Positions 17,202 to 26,399 of a stretch of 64,000 nt of DNA are shown one piece after another. The notes beneath the pieces were generated by a model that had not been told where the DNA came from, ran no database searches, and saw nothing but the letters and a program-made list of their open reading frames with translations. The stretch is from Nesterenkonia sp. Act20 (lineage in GTDB: Bacteria; Actinomycetota; Actinomycetes; Actinomycetales; Micrococcaceae). The translations under genes and the position numbers were made by a program. Where the stretch lies: positions 372,001-436,000 of the forward strand of contig NZ_JADPQH010000001.1 in the NCBI RefSeq assembly GCF_019173455.1, written 5' to 3'. Each line of letters begins with the position of its first letter. Position 1 is the first letter of the stretch.

Positions 17202-17816
17202 GTGAGTTCCCATATGACTGAGACCAATGACGCATCCGCCCCAGAGACGCCTGCGCGCCCGGGGGGCTCCTGGGCGGGGCGCATGGTCTGGATCGACTGC
17301 GAGATGACGGGGCTGAATCCCGACCATGACGTGCTCGTGGAGATCGCCGCCCTCGTCACCGACGCTGAGTTGAACATCCTCGGCGAGGGTGTTCAGGTGG
17401 TGATCGCTCCGGACCCTGCCGAGCGGCTGGAGACGATGGCGCCGATCGTGCAGAAGATGCATACGGCATCGGGCCTGCTCGAGGACCTCAAGGATGGCGT
17501 CTCGGTGCAGGTGGCCGAGCAGCGCGTGCTCGAGTACGTGAAGGCGTGGATCCCTGAGGCCGGGGTGGCGCCGCTTGCCGGGAACTCTGTGCACGCCGAC
17601 AAGGCGTTCCTGAGGATCGGCATGCCAGAGCTCATGAAGCATCTGCACTACCGGATCGTCGACGTCTCCACCATCAAGGAACTCTCTTCCCGCTGGTACC
17701 CGGAGGCGAAGAAGACAGCGCCTGCCAAGACCGGAAACCACCGGGCACTGGGCGACATTCGGGATTCGATCGAGGAGCTGCGGCACTACCGGCGCACGGT
17801 GTTCAAGCAGGACTGA
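17202..17816 (+). CDS. orn: Oligoribonuclease
   Basis: The product is a DEDDh 3'-5' exonuclease that degrades two- to five-base RNAs, including pGpG from cyclic-di-GMP turnover. WIDCEMTGL carries the first Asp and Glu. NSVHADKAFL carries the next Asp, and NHRALGDIRDSIEELR carries the catalytic His and last Asp. The protein is about 200 residues, normal for the family. Start choice lies between GTG 17202 and ATG 17214. A TAGAGT box at 17188-17193 sits so that transcription would begin at or near the GTG, which suggests a leaderless message. It is divergent from the mannosyltransferase operon with about 70 bases between. Confidence 0.93.
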   Translation: MSSHMTETNDASAPETPARPGGSWAGRMVWIDCEMTGLNPDHDVLVEIAALVTDAELNILGEGVQVVIAPDPAERLETMAPIVQKMHTASGLLEDLKDGVSVQVAEQRVLEYVKAWIPEAGVAPLAGNSVHADKAFLRIGMPELMKHLHYRIVDVSTIKELSSRWYPEAKKTAPAKTGNHRALGDIRDSIEELRHYRRTVFKQD

Positions 17817-17933
17817 TCCGCCGTTGGGCGGATTTCAGGAAAGCACGGGATTCTGTGTAGACTGATATGCGTTGCTTTTCGGCCGTTTCGGACTGATAGG
17901 CAGCAAGTCAGCGAGCCGGTGACGGCTCACATG

Positions 17934-18009
17934 GTGGGCGTAGCTCAGCTGGTAGAGCATCGCGTTGTGGTCGCGAGGGTCGCGGGTTCAAGCCCCGTCG
18001 CTCACCCCA
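17934..18009 (+). tRNA. tRNA-His (anticodon GTG)
   Basis: The cloverleaf is complete. The acceptor GTGGGCG pairs with CGCTCAC, and an extra encoded G at 17933 faces C73, the histidine identity pair. The D-arm is GCTC/GAGC, the anticodon stem TCGCG/CGCGA encloses GTG at 17967-17969, and the T-arm has GGTTCAAGC. CCA is encoded. A weak upstream promoter (TTGCTT at 17872 with a TGATAGG box near 17894) may serve it. A strong terminator follows. Confidence 0.98.
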
Positions 18010-18030
18010 TGTTCTGTCTCAAGAGACAGC

Positions 18031-18066
18031 AAGCACCCCGAACCGTCTGGTTCGGGGTGCTTCTTT
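18031..18066 (+). terminator. Rho-independent terminator after tRNA-His
   Basis: A perfect GC-rich hairpin (AAGCACCCCGAACC, loop GTCT, GGTTCGGGGTGCTT) is followed by TCTTTT. It lies 22 bases after the tRNA. A smaller seven-base-pair hairpin, CTGTCTC-AA-GAGACAG, sits between them at 18014-18029. Confidence 0.93.
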
Positions 18067-18195
18067 TGTGCCCCGTTCACTTCGCTGAGAAGAATGGGCG
18101 AGGCAACCGATTCCGCTCATATGGCGAGGCTTGCCCCCAGTCTCCGTACAGCGTGCGTCAAGACTGTGCTGAAGAACACTGAATAGCGTGAGACT

Positions 18196-19209
18196 GTGGC
18201 TCAGAGAAACCATCGACTTGATCGCGCGAAGGGTGCGCTGGTGTTTCTCGTCGTGCTCGGACACATGTTGGCGGCCGTCTCCCCCTGGGATTCGGATGTC
18301 CTGCGGGTGCCGCAGACAGCCATCTACTCCTTCCACATTCCCGCCTTCGTGTTCCTGGCAGGCATCACCGCCAAATCCGACAGGCTGCCCCAGCGCGTCG
18401 CGTTCTTCCTCGTTCTGCTGGCCACCGCCATGCCGCTCTATTACGGCTGGATGAGCCTCATCGGGCTCAATCCGGAGTTTGACTCCCTGGTGCCGTACTG
18501 GATCACCTGGTTCCTGCTCGCCATGGTGTGGTGGACCCTGAGCACGCCGCTGATCGAGCGATTCCCTCGCACCCTGCTGGCCGTCTCGGTGCTCGCAGCC
18601 CTCTTCGGGGGCATCATTCCGACCTATGACTACGAGCTCTCGCTCTCCCGGACACTGGTGTTCTGGCCGTTCTTCGTGGTCGGGAAGCTTTATGGTCAAC
18701 AGATTCTGAGTTGGGCCGGCGGTCGGACTCCCCTTCAGAAAAGTGGGCTGGCCCTCGCAGCGGCAACACCGATGCTGCTGTTCTATCTCTACGACCCCAG
18801 CAAAATCTGGTTCTACGGCGTCAGAAACTTCGACTGGCACGATGTCGGCATCCCTGAAGGGGCAACCACTCGATTGATCGTGGGTCTCAGTGCCGCGCTG
18901 AGCACCGTCGCCTTCTGCACTTTCATGTCGAACAGGGACGGCTACCTGTGCAAGGTGGGCCGGAATTCTCTGGCGGTCTATCTTCTCCACGGCTTCGTGA
19001 TCAGACTTCTCGATATACCCTTGGATGACAGCTTGGAGCATGCCCACTCCCTCGCGATGCTTGTGGCATGTGTGCTCCTGGCGATGATGACTACCTGGTT
19101 GTTCTCACTCCAACCGTTCAACGCTGGACTGCGCGCCTACGGCGAAGGTGTGGTCCGCGTGATATTTTGGCCTTTTTCAAGGCTGCGCTCCGTCAAGGCA
19201 TCACAATGA
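18196..19209 (+). CDS. Acyltransferase-3 family membrane protein
   Basis: A 337-residue protein with about ten hydrophobic segments. It opens with LDRAKGALVFLVVLGHMLA, the Acyl_transf_3 signature whose His is catalytic, followed by YSFHIPAFVFLAGI, also typical. Such proteins O-acylate sugars or other cell-surface molecules using cytoplasmic acyl donors. The start is a GTG without a visible Shine-Dalgarno site; a TAGCGT box ends seven bases upstream, so a leaderless transcript is possible. A PAP2-family gene follows after 57 bases on the same strand, suggesting a shared role in envelope lipid or glycan chemistry. The substrate is unknown. Confidence 0.8.
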   Translation: MAQRNHRLDRAKGALVFLVVLGHMLAAVSPWDSDVLRVPQTAIYSFHIPAFVFLAGITAKSDRLPQRVAFFLVLLATAMPLYYGWMSLIGLNPEFDSLVPYWITWFLLAMVWWTLSTPLIERFPRTLLAVSVLAALFGGIIPTYDYELSLSRTLVFWPFFVVGKLYGQQILSWAGGRTPLQKSGLALAAATPMLLFYLYDPSKIWFYGVRNFDWHDVGIPEGATTRLIVGLSAALSTVAFCTFMSNRDGYLCKVGRNSLAVYLLHGFVIRLLDIPLDDSLEHAHSLAMLVACVLLAMMTTWLFSLQPFNAGLRAYGEGVVRVIFWPFSRLRSVKASQ

Positions 19210-19266
19210 TCGGTAAATCTGACAGTTCGCAACCATGCCGGTCCACAAGACTCCAGGTGTAATGTC

Positions 19267-20379
19267 ATGTCCAGTACGCAAACGCAGGTTGCACAGCGCC
19301 AGAACACTGCCCTTCGGTGGCCTTACACCCTTGCGGTGTGTGTCTCTCTCTTGGTGGGAACCATCGCCGTGGTGGCTTCGATATCTGTCGGAGTGCCGCT
19401 GAAGGACCCCGAGGGTTTCCTCGGTCCCGCTTGGATCCGCCTGCCGCTTCTGGCCCTGCTTCTCTTCGCCGTCGGGCTCTTGCCCGCCGCCGTGCGACGC
19501 TCCGGCTGGAAGAACCTCGGCGTAGGGGTCAAAGAAGTGCTGCAGCATGAGTGGAGCATGCGCCGCGTGCTGTACATCGCCACTGGGCTGGGAACCTTCT
19601 ACGTGTGCTATGTGGGGTACCGGAACCTGAAGAACGTCCTGCCTGTGTACCGCGACGGGGTCCTCTTTGATCGAGAACTCCTGCAGCTGGACCGATGGAT
19701 GTTCGGCGGCGTTGACCCCGCCCTCGTTCTTCACGACATCTTGGGCGTGGAGCTGACCGCCCAGGTGCTGTCGTTCATCTACATGGCCTACCTGCCACTG
19801 ATACCGCTCACGCTCGGCATCTTTCTGGTGCTCAACCGCAACCTCGCGGTCGGTGCCTGGTACGCCACCACACTGAGTCTGAACTGGGTGATCGGCACGC
19901 TCAGCTACTACCTGCTTCCGGCCCTAGGTCCGATCTACGCCCGGCCAGACCTCTACGACACCCTCCCCGAGACGAGGGTTGCCGAACTTCAAGAGTCTCT
20001 GCTGAACAACCGCCTGCAGTTCCTCTCGAATCCTGAAGCGAGCGAGGCGATCCACGGGGTCGCGGCCTTCGCCTCGCTGCACACTTCGATCACGTTCGCC
20101 GCGGCCTACTTCATGCATCGCACTGGACAGCATCTGGGCGTGCGAATCTTCGCCTGGGCGTTCTTCGGACTGACGGTGCTCTCGACGCTGTACTTCGGAT
20201 GGCACTACGTCATAGATGACATTGTGGGCATTGTCATCGGCTACCTCGCCGTGGCGCTGGCGGCAGCGGCCACGGGGCACGGGTTCTTCCACCGAAAGAG
20301 CATCATCGCCGCAGCACTGAATCGACGAGACCAGCGTCATGATCTCGCGACGAACGGCCCGCATGACTCTTCTCTCTGA
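19267..20379 (+). CDS. PAP2-superfamily membrane phosphatase / inositolphosphotransferase-like
   Basis: The 370-residue protein has about six or seven membrane helices. The active-site motifs sit late: AAFASLHTSITFA gives the Ser-Leu-His of motif 2, and YFGWHYVIDDIVG gives the His and Asp of motif 3. The layout with ALGPIYARPDLY before these motifs resembles the bacterial inositolphosphotransferase (Aur1/Ipt1-like) branch more than small PAP2 proteins. It probably acts on a lipid phosphate at the outer membrane face. It may form an operon with the preceding acyltransferase. An AGGTG site precedes the ATG at a rather long distance. Confidence 0.82.
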   Translation: MSSTQTQVAQRQNTALRWPYTLAVCVSLLVGTIAVVASISVGVPLKDPEGFLGPAWIRLPLLALLLFAVGLLPAAVRRSGWKNLGVGVKEVLQHEWSMRRVLYIATGLGTFYVCYVGYRNLKNVLPVYRDGVLFDRELLQLDRWMFGGVDPALVLHDILGVELTAQVLSFIYMAYLPLIPLTLGIFLVLNRNLAVGAWYATTLSLNWVIGTLSYYLLPALGPIYARPDLYDTLPETRVAELQESLLNNRLQFLSNPEASEAIHGVAAFASLHTSITFAAAYFMHRTGQHLGVRIFAWAFFGLTVLSTLYFGWHYVIDDIVGIVIGYLAVALAAAATGHGFFHRKSIIAAALNRRDQRHDLATNGPHDSSL

Positions 20380-20399
20380 GGCGCTCCCGAGAGACATTG

Positions 20400-20807
20400 A
20401 TGAGTAGTCTTGCTCCTATGGACGCCATCACTGCTGACACGCTCGCCTACCTCGCTATCGGCGTTGTGGCGGTGGCCGCTGTGATCGCCGCGATCGTGCG
20501 CGGACACGTGCACGCCGATGTCTCCATCACCGGAGAGCACCGACCGGGACAGATCACACTCATCGCTGGTGAACGGATCGAGGTCCTCTCCGTGACCAAC
20601 GAGGACGACGCCCTGGGCGAGACCCTGAAGCGGGAACCGCTCAGCCTCCCGTTCTTCCTGGAGCCCGCCGAGCCATTCACACTTGAGTACCGCGAGATCC
20701 ACGGCGCCGCGCACCCTCAGAAGGTGCGCCTGCTGCTGCGCGGCGACAAGGTCAGAGAGGTCGAGCTGCCCCCGCTCGGAGCTCCCGAGAGCCCCGCCCG
20801 CCCCTAG
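20400..20807 (+). CDS. Hypothetical single-pass membrane protein
   Basis: About 135 residues with one N-terminal membrane helix (LAYLAIGVVAVAAVIAAIV) and a soluble beta-rich tail of about 95 residues. I recognise no named family. Possible starts are TTG 20397, ATG 20400 and ATG 20418; a TAGTCT box at 20404-20409 would favour a leaderless start at 20418. It follows the PAP2 gene by about 20 bases and its end overlaps a convergent small gene by four bases. Codon use resembles the neighbours, so it looks like a real gene. Confidence 0.65.
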   Translation: MSSLAPMDAITADTLAYLAIGVVAVAAVIAAIVRGHVHADVSITGEHRPGQITLIAGERIEVLSVTNEDDALGETLKREPLSLPFFLEPAEPFTLEYREIHGAAHPQKVRLLLRGDKVREVELPPLGAPESPARP

Positions 20808-21010
20808 GGTGAGGCGGCGCCGTCGTCGTCTTCCTTCTTCGACTGCTGAGACTCCAGCCCCGCGCCGAGCGCGACCCCAAGGCCCATGCCTATCGCGATG
20901 CCCAGTCCGACGTTGTCGAAGAACACCAGCCCGAACACCACCCCGAACGCCGGTCCGAGGGCGATCCCGAGCGCCAGATAATTCGTGGAGCTCTCTTCTT
21001 CATCCGCCAT
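20804..21010 (-). CDS. Small glycine-rich membrane protein
   Basis: A 68-residue protein with an acidic start (MADEEES), two hydrophobic Gly-rich segments (LGIALGPAFGVVFGLVFF and GIAIGMGLGVALGAGL) and a charged tail. The GxxxG spacing suggests a helical hairpin that packs tightly in the membrane, similar to glycine-zipper proteins. No function is known to me. It is convergent with the preceding gene (four-base overlap) and divergent from the acyl-CoA synthetase gene. Confidence 0.65.
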   Translation of the reverse strand: MADEEESSTNYLALGIALGPAFGVVFGLVFFDNVGLGIAIGMGLGVALGAGLESQQSKKEDDDGAASP

Positions 21011-21153
21011 GACAGCAGTCTAAGCTCGATCCGGCACATGACGTCCGCGCCCACCCGCCCTGACAGGCAGGATATTCTTTACTCTGCAGCAGTCGCCATG
21101 AGACCTCAGCGGCAGCACCCGCCACGAGGGCGTCACCGAGACGGAGGCCATCC

Positions 21154-22980
21154 TTGCAGGACACCGCGACACCGGCGCTGATCGATGTGCCAGCACAGAT
21201 GAACACCACCGACTTCCTAGAGCAGCAGCGCAGCGAAGACCCCGACAACGTCCTCTTCACCCGCAGGGATTCGACCGGAGCGTGGGTGGATGTCACCGCG
21301 GCACAGTTCCACGCCGAAGTGACGTCGCTGGCGAAGGGCTTGATCCGCCGCGGCACGCAGCCTGGCGACCGAGTGGGCATCATGTCGGCCACCCGCTTCG
21401 AGTGGAGTCTGCTGGACTTCGCCCTCTGGTACGCAGGTGCGGTCTCGGTACCGATCTACGAGACTTCATCCGCCGCGCAGATCGCCTGGATCGCCGAAGA
21501 CGCCGAACTCAGCCTGGTGTTCGCCGAGACGCCCCGCCACGCGCAGACCATCCGGGAAGGACTTGATGCCTCCGCACTGAAGTCCCGGCCCTCGGTGCTG
21601 CAGATCGAGGGCGGAGACCTCGCCGCGCTCCGGGAATCCGGTCGCGAAGTCCCCACGCAGGAGGTGGAGTCTCGCCGCTCCTCCGCGACCACCAACGACC
21701 TCGCAACGGTCATCTACACCTCCGGAGTCACAGGACGGCCCAAGGGCTGCGAGCTGACCCACGGAAACTTCGTTGAACACAGCCTGCAGACCATCGCCGC
21801 GCTGGAAGGGGTCGTGGGCAAGCATTCCTCCACCGTCCTGTTCCTGCCCATGGCCCACGTCTTCGCCCGTTTCGTCTCAGTGATCTTCATCGCCGCCGGC
21901 GGGCGGGTCGCGCACACGCCCGACATCAAACAGCTCATCGACGACCTCGGCGACATCCAGCCGACATTCCTGCTCGGCGTGCCCCGGGTCTTCGAGAAGA
22001 TCTACAACTCCGCGGCGCTGAAGGCCGACGGCGACGGCAGAAAGCGGATATTCGACGCGGCCGTGGACACGGCAGTGCGCTGGTCCCAGACCAGCGCCGA
22101 GGGCAAGACTCCGTGGACTTTGCGCCTGAAGCACCGACTGTTCAGCCGACTGGTCTACTCCAAGCTTCGTGCCCGCATGGGTGGGCACGTCACCCATGCC
22201 TTCTCCGGCGGTTCTCCGCTGGGTGATCGCCTCGCGCACTTCTTCAACGGTGTCGGGATCCAGATCATCGAGGGGTATGGGCTCACCGAGACCACCGCGC
22301 CTGTCTCAGGAAATCTGCCGGCGCACTACCGGATCGGGACGATCGGTCGCCCCCTTCCCGGCAACGCGGTGCGCATTGCTGAGGACGGCGAGGTCCTGGT
22401 GCGGGGCAGCTCGCTCTTCCGCGGCTACCGCAACCGTCCGGATCTCAACGCAGAGTCCTTCAGCGCCGACGGTTGGTTCTACACCGGAGATCTAGGGCGG
22501 CTCGATGATCTGGGCCGACTGATCATCACCGGACGCAAGAAGGAGATCATCGTCACCGCGGGGGGCAAGAACGTCTCCCCCGCCCAGCTCGAAGACGCCA
22601 TACGAGCTGATCTTCTGGTCTCCCAGGCGGTCGTGGTCGGGGACGGCAAGCCGTTCATCAGTGCCATGATCACCTTGGACAGTGATGTGGCGCCGAGCTG
22701 GCTGCGCGGGAAGGGACTGGATCCGGAGACGCCCATGAAGGAGCTCACCGAACATCCGCAGGTCCTGGCTCATCTGCAGCAGGTGATCGACTCAGCCAAC
22801 GCCTCGGTCTCCCAGGCCGAGTCCATTCGCAGCTTCACGGTGCTGGAGGACGACTTCACCATCGATTCCGGCCACCTCACGCCCTCGCTGAAGATCAAGC
22901 GAGCCGAGGTCATGCGTGACTTCCAGCGCGTGGTGGAGAACCTCTACGAGAAGGCCGCCGGCCGCGCCAGGCGCCGCTGA
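21154..22980 (+). CDS. Long-chain fatty acid-CoA ligase (AMP-forming)
   Basis: A 608-residue ANL-superfamily enzyme that activates a fatty acid with ATP and joins it to CoA. The P-loop-like motif is YTSGVTGRPKGCELTHGN, the A5 motif EGYGLTETTAP, the A7 motif DGWFYTGDLG, and the hinge GRKKEIIVTAGGKNVSP. The sequence is of the FadD15/FACL branch (HVFARFV gate region). The start is TTG at 21154, supported by GGAGG six bases upstream; the protein then begins with a short variable leader. It appears monocistronic. It probably acts in fatty-acid uptake or degradation at the membrane. Confidence 0.9.
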   Translation: MQDTATPALIDVPAQMNTTDFLEQQRSEDPDNVLFTRRDSTGAWVDVTAAQFHAEVTSLAKGLIRRGTQPGDRVGIMSATRFEWSLLDFALWYAGAVSVPIYETSSAAQIAWIAEDAELSLVFAETPRHAQTIREGLDASALKSRPSVLQIEGGDLAALRESGREVPTQEVESRRSSATTNDLATVIYTSGVTGRPKGCELTHGNFVEHSLQTIAALEGVVGKHSSTVLFLPMAHVFARFVSVIFIAAGGRVAHTPDIKQLIDDLGDIQPTFLLGVPRVFEKIYNSAALKADGDGRKRIFDAAVDTAVRWSQTSAEGKTPWTLRLKHRLFSRLVYSKLRARMGGHVTHAFSGGSPLGDRLAHFFNGVGIQIIEGYGLTETTAPVSGNLPAHYRIGTIGRPLPGNAVRIAEDGEVLVRGSSLFRGYRNRPDLNAESFSADGWFYTGDLGRLDDLGRLIITGRKKEIIVTAGGKNVSPAQLEDAIRADLLVSQAVVVGDGKPFISAMITLDSDVAPSWLRGKGLDPETPMKELTEHPQVLAHLQQVIDSANASVSQAESIRSFTVLEDDFTIDSGHLTPSLKIKRAEVMRDFQRVVENLYEKAAGRARRR

Positions 22981-23061
22981 TCCCAGGGATCTCCGTGCTC
23001 TGGGACTCCCGCAGTCCCTCCGCTCACCCCCACTTGACTCAGCTCGGGAACCGGTCCGCGT

Positions 23062-23427
23062 TCAGTCCACCGCACCGAGATGGATCGAGAACCCGTCGGG
23101 ATCCAGGATCTGCGCAACTCGCTCGCCCCAGGGCATCTCGGCGGGTTCGCGCACTGCGATTCCGCCGGCATCGAGAGCGCGGCGGTAGACGAGATCGAGA
23201 TCGTCAACATAGAACCAAAGCGTCATCCTGGAGGTCACGCGGGTCGGCCCGCTCTCTCGGCCGATGCCCAGGGAAGCCTCCCCGATGCTGAGCGTGACAT
23301 AGACATCGCGTCCCTCATCGTCAGGGAACCGGTACGTCGGCTCCGCATCGAAGGCAGCTCGATAGAACCCGACGAGCCGTTCGAGATCGTCAGTGGTCAG
23401 GATGGCGAACGCGCTGCGCACCGACAT
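23062..23427 (-). CDS. VOC-superfamily (glyoxalase/bleomycin resistance-like) protein
   Basis: The 121-residue protein has the paired beta-alpha-beta-beta-beta halves of the VOC fold: FAILTTDDLERLVGFYRAAF at the start, LWFYVDDLD at the second half and a C-terminal QILDPDGFSIHLG. Such proteins are metal-dependent lyases or dioxygenases, or simple binding proteins. The expected C-terminal metal Glu is replaced by His here (FSIHLG), so enzyme activity is uncertain. It stands alone, convergent with the acyl-CoA synthetase. Confidence 0.8.
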   Translation of the reverse strand: MSVRSAFAILTTDDLERLVGFYRAAFDAEPTYRFPDDEGRDVYVTLSIGEASLGIGRESGPTRVTSRMTLWFYVDDLDLVYRRALDAGGIAVREPAEMPWGERVAQILDPDGFSIHLGAVD

Positions 23428-23490
23428 GACGCGAGTGTAGGCACCGCAGCCGTGCTGGCTCCAGTGCCTACGCCTGGTTAAGCGCCGAGG

Positions 23491-24213
23491 CTAGCGCCGG
23501 GGCTCCCAGCGGAAGAAGCGCTTGGCCAGGAGCACTCCGATGACGATCCAGGCCAGGGTGGGTGGCAGCAGCAGCAGGTTATCGGCCAGCTCCACGCCGC
23601 CGTTCCAGGCGTTGATGGTCAGCTCGGTCGCGGCCCCACCGGGCAGGGCGCGCTTGAGCATGCCGAGCTCCTCGGTGCCGGTGAACCCGATCCAGAACGC
23701 CACGGCGGATGTTCCCATGGTCACCGGCAGCGTGGTCACCTGCGCGTGCTCGGGGGAGGTGGTGATCCCAGCGGTGGCCAGCGCCAGGCCGAGCATCATC
23801 AGTACCAGGGACAGTCCGGAGACGATCAGCAGCGGAATCGCCGCAGGAGCCTCGGTGAGCACTGCGAGTACGGTGAGCACGGCGGTGACCTGGATGATCC
23901 CGATCAGGGCAGGTGGCCCGAGAATCCCCGCCAGTGCGGCGACGTCGCTGACCGCCGTGGAGCGCAGCCGCTTCAGGAAGAGCGTCTGCCGACGGGCGGC
24001 CAGGGTGGTCACCGCGGTGGAGTACAGGCCCATGCTGATCAGGATCATCATGAAGGCACCGGCGAGGAATCCCATGCCGGTGGGGACCTGGCTGAAGGTC
24101 TCCCTCTGAGCGATGAACAGCAGGCTCAGGCCCACGGGGATGACGGTGGCGCTGAAGAAGACCATCCGATTGCGAACGATCTGTTGAAGCTCGCTACGAG
24201 CAATGGTGAGCAT
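23491..24213 (-). CDS. ABC-2 type transporter permease (module 1)
   Basis: A 240-residue protein with six membrane helices and an N-terminal RSELQQIVRNRMVFFSA, typical of ABC-2 permeases of drug or peptide exporters. It lies 35 bases downstream of its ATPase gene on the same strand and diverges from a two-component system. Such sets usually sense and export membrane-active compounds; the substrate is not known. It is probably expressed from the promoter ahead of the ATPase gene. Confidence 0.85.
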   Translation of the reverse strand: MLTIARSELQQIVRNRMVFFSATVIPVGLSLLFIAQRETFSQVPTGMGFLAGAFMMILISMGLYSTAVTTLAARRQTLFLKRLRSTAVSDVAALAGILGPPALIGIIQVTAVLTVLAVLTEAPAAIPLLIVSGLSLVLMMLGLALATAGITTSPEHAQVTTLPVTMGTSAVAFWIGFTGTEELGMLKRALPGGAATELTINAWNGGVELADNLLLLPPTLAWIVIGVLLAKRFFRWEPRR

Positions 24214-24248
24214 GATGTGGTCCTAACGCTGTGGTGAGGTGCGGGGGG

Positions 24249-25130
24249 TCAGTTGCGGGTGATCGAGCGGAAGACGTCGTCGAGCCGGGTGGGCCCCGCA
24301 TCAAGGTCACGCAGCTCGGTGCGGTTGGCCTCGGCCCAGGACAGCAGCGTGTAGAGGTCCTGCTGCAGCCCATGGGTCTCGATCAGGAGCTTGCCGCCGC
24401 TTGTGGAGCTCTCCAGCGGCAGGACCGGGGCATCCTCACTGAGGGTGAAGCTGATGTGCCCGGGCAGAGTCTGGGTCAGCTCGGTGACGGTGCCCTGCAT
24501 CCGGAAGGTGCCCTCGTGCATCAGACCGATACGGTCGGCGCGCTGCTGGGCCTCCTCCAGGTAGTGGGTGGTCAGCACGATCGTCGCGCCGTCTTCCCGG
24601 AGCCGGTCCACCACCTCCCAGAGATCATCGCGGGAGGCGACATCGAGTCCGGTGGTGGGCTCGTCGAGGAAGATCAGCTCCGGTGACCCATAGATCGCGG
24701 TCGCGAAGTCCAGCCGGCGCTTCTCACCGCCGGAGAGTGCCGAGACGCGGGTCTCGGACTTGGTGGTGAGCCCGACGACGTCGAGCACTCTGCTCGGCTG
24801 ATCCTCGCGACCGGTGAGCCCGCCGATCAGCGTCAGAGTCTCCATGGCGCTCAGGTCTGCGGAAAAGCCGCTCTCCTGGAGCATGATGCCCATCCGTGGG
24901 CGAACCGCCTTCCGGTTGCGGGGGTCCTCCCCCAGGATCGACACCTTGCCGGAAGTGGACGCGCGGTGGCCTTCGATGACCTCCAGGGTGGACGTCTTGC
25001 CTGCGCCGTTGGTGCCGAGCAGGGCGTAGAGCTCTCCCCGTCTCACGTTGAACGTGAGATCTTTGACTGCGTGGAAGTCGTCGTAGCTGACATTGAGACG
25101 TTCGACGTCAATGACTGTTTCTGAGTTCAT
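24249..25130 (-). CDS. ABC transporter ATP-binding protein (module 1)
   Basis: The 293-residue ATPase has Walker A GTNGAGKT, Q-loop MLQES, signature SALSGGEKRRLDFA, Walker B LIFLDEPTTGLD and the switch His in LTTHYLEEAQ. The C-terminal 80 residues form the extra domain seen in DrrA/CcmA-like exporters. It pairs with the permease just downstream. A strong TGGAGGC site precedes the ATG. The divergent partner genes encode a histidine kinase and a response regulator, so the transporter is probably their target. Confidence 0.9.
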   Translation of the reverse strand: MNSETVIDVERLNVSYDDFHAVKDLTFNVRRGELYALLGTNGAGKTSTLEVIEGHRASTSGKVSILGEDPRNRKAVRPRMGIMLQESGFSADLSAMETLTLIGGLTGREDQPSRVLDVVGLTTKSETRVSALSGGEKRRLDFATAIYGSPELIFLDEPTTGLDVASRDDLWEVVDRLREDGATIVLTTHYLEEAQQRADRIGLMHEGTFRMQGTVTELTQTLPGHISFTLSEDAPVLPLESSTSGGKLLIETHGLQQDLYTLLSWAEANRTELRDLDAGPTRLDDVFRSITRN

Positions 25131-25271
25131 GCCTCCATTTCACGCCAAGGGGGTCTGGCGCGGCAGTCACAGGGTGTCAGCAGCGCGCATGACGTTTTGT
25201 CACTTCTGCCGCGGAGATGGAGCCGAGAAGATGGGGACCATGAACAGATTCGCGCTCCGGGGCGCCCGTTG
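25131..25271. promoter_or_regulatory. Divergent control region between ABC module 1 and its two-component system
   Basis: These 141 bases must contain promoters for both the exporter and the kinase operon. I see one short inverted repeat, TGAC-GTTTT-GTCA at 25190-25202, which could be a response-regulator site. No confident -35/-10 pair was found. The assignment is positional. Confidence 0.35.
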
Positions 25272-26399
25272 ATGTCCTCGACCTCGATTGCGGCCCAGCG
25301 GCGCATGCACCGCGCCACAGTTCTGACCACGGTGGTCGCCATCGCCCCGGTGGCGCTGGCGATTGTGGCCATGACCTCGCAGACATGGCGCGAGGGCCTC
25401 GGCTTCAGCGCCGGCATCCTGCTGACCTTCCTGGTGCTGCTGGAGTTCGAGCCGGCGGCTCATCCACGCTCCACCGCGCTCGCACTGGGGTTCTCCTTCG
25501 TGGTGTGGGCCATCTGTGCGGTGCTCGCACTGAACCCGGTGGCGTTCTTCGGCGCCGCGATGCTCAGCGGGGTGCTGATGCCCCAGCTGCTGCGGCGGCC
25601 GCTGCCCTGGATCATCGGCCTGGGTCTGCTGATCGCCGCCCTCGGTGGGCTCTACTTCCTCAACGAGCCCGTCACCTGGGTCAATGTCGTGCGCTATGTG
25701 CTGATTCCTGGCGGGCTGAGCGTCTTCGTCGCCGCCGTGATTCTCATGATGCAGAGCTACTGGCGGATTCTGCGGGACCTGGAGCGCGCGCAGGAAGCAG
25801 AGGCTGAGCTGGGCATCATGCGCGAACGCATGCGCTTCGCCAGCGACCTCCACGACATCCAGGGCCATACGCTGCACGTGGTCAACCTCAAGATCGCACT
25901 CGCTGAGGAACTGGTGACGCGGGACCCCGAACGAGCGATGACAGAACTGCGTGAGGTCTACGCCCAGGTGGAGGAGACCATTCGAGAGACAAAGAACCTT
26001 GCCTACGCCCGGCGCACGCTCAATCTGCGCGCGGAGCTGGAGAACGCACGGAATCTCTTCGAGGCCGCGGGAGTGGCGGTGCGGATCACCCGACACGGCG
26101 AGGCCGCGGACGGTCACAGCGAACTGCTGGGACAGGTCCTGCGGGAGACGACCACGAACATACTGCGCCACGCCGACTCGAGCCATGTGATGATCACGAT
26201 CTCCAACACCGGGATCGAGATCATCAACGACGGCGCCGACCCGGGACCGCTGCCGGCCCTGAACGGACTGGAGACACTGCGCGCTCGCGTGGCCAATGAT
26301 GGCGGGGCGCTCGCCGTCTCGCAGTCTGAGGGAGAATTCCGCACCGCGGTGCACTTTCCACAAGTGACCACCGCACCCGAGGAACCGAGCCTGTCATGA
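25272..26399 (+). CDS. Sensor histidine kinase, HisKA_3 type (module 1)
   Basis: A 375-residue kinase with about five N-terminal membrane helices, a short coiled region, the phosphoacceptor SDLHDIQGHTLHVV (His at about residue 193), and a HATPase domain. The N-box is LRETTTNILRHA and the glycine-rich region runs GLETLRARV. This is the DesK/LiaS-like intramembrane-sensing class, which has no large external domain. I prefer the ATG at 25272; a longer form from 25197 would be Arg-rich and cross the presumed promoter. Its stop overlaps the response regulator start (ATGA). Confidence 0.87.
   Translation: MSSTSIAAQRRMHRATVLTTVVAIAPVALAIVAMTSQTWREGLGFSAGILLTFLVLLEFEPAAHPRSTALALGFSFVVWAICAVLALNPVAFFGAAMLSGVLMPQLLRRPLPWIIGLGLLIAALGGLYFLNEPVTWVNVVRYVLIPGGLSVFVAAVILMMQSYWRILRDLERAQEAEAELGIMRERMRFASDLHDIQGHTLHVVNLKIALAEELVTRDPERAMTELREVYAQVEETIRETKNLAYARRTLNLRAELENARNLFEAAGVAVRITRHGEAADGHSELLGQVLRETTTNILRHADSSHVMITISNTGIEIINDGADPGPLPALNGLETLRARVANDGGALAVSQSEGEFRTAVHFPQVTTAPEEPSLS

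Noticed and set aside
17132-17377. N-terminal extension of the second mannosyltransferase
   Set aside because: It would overlap the orn promoter and coding start and shows no membrane or family signature.
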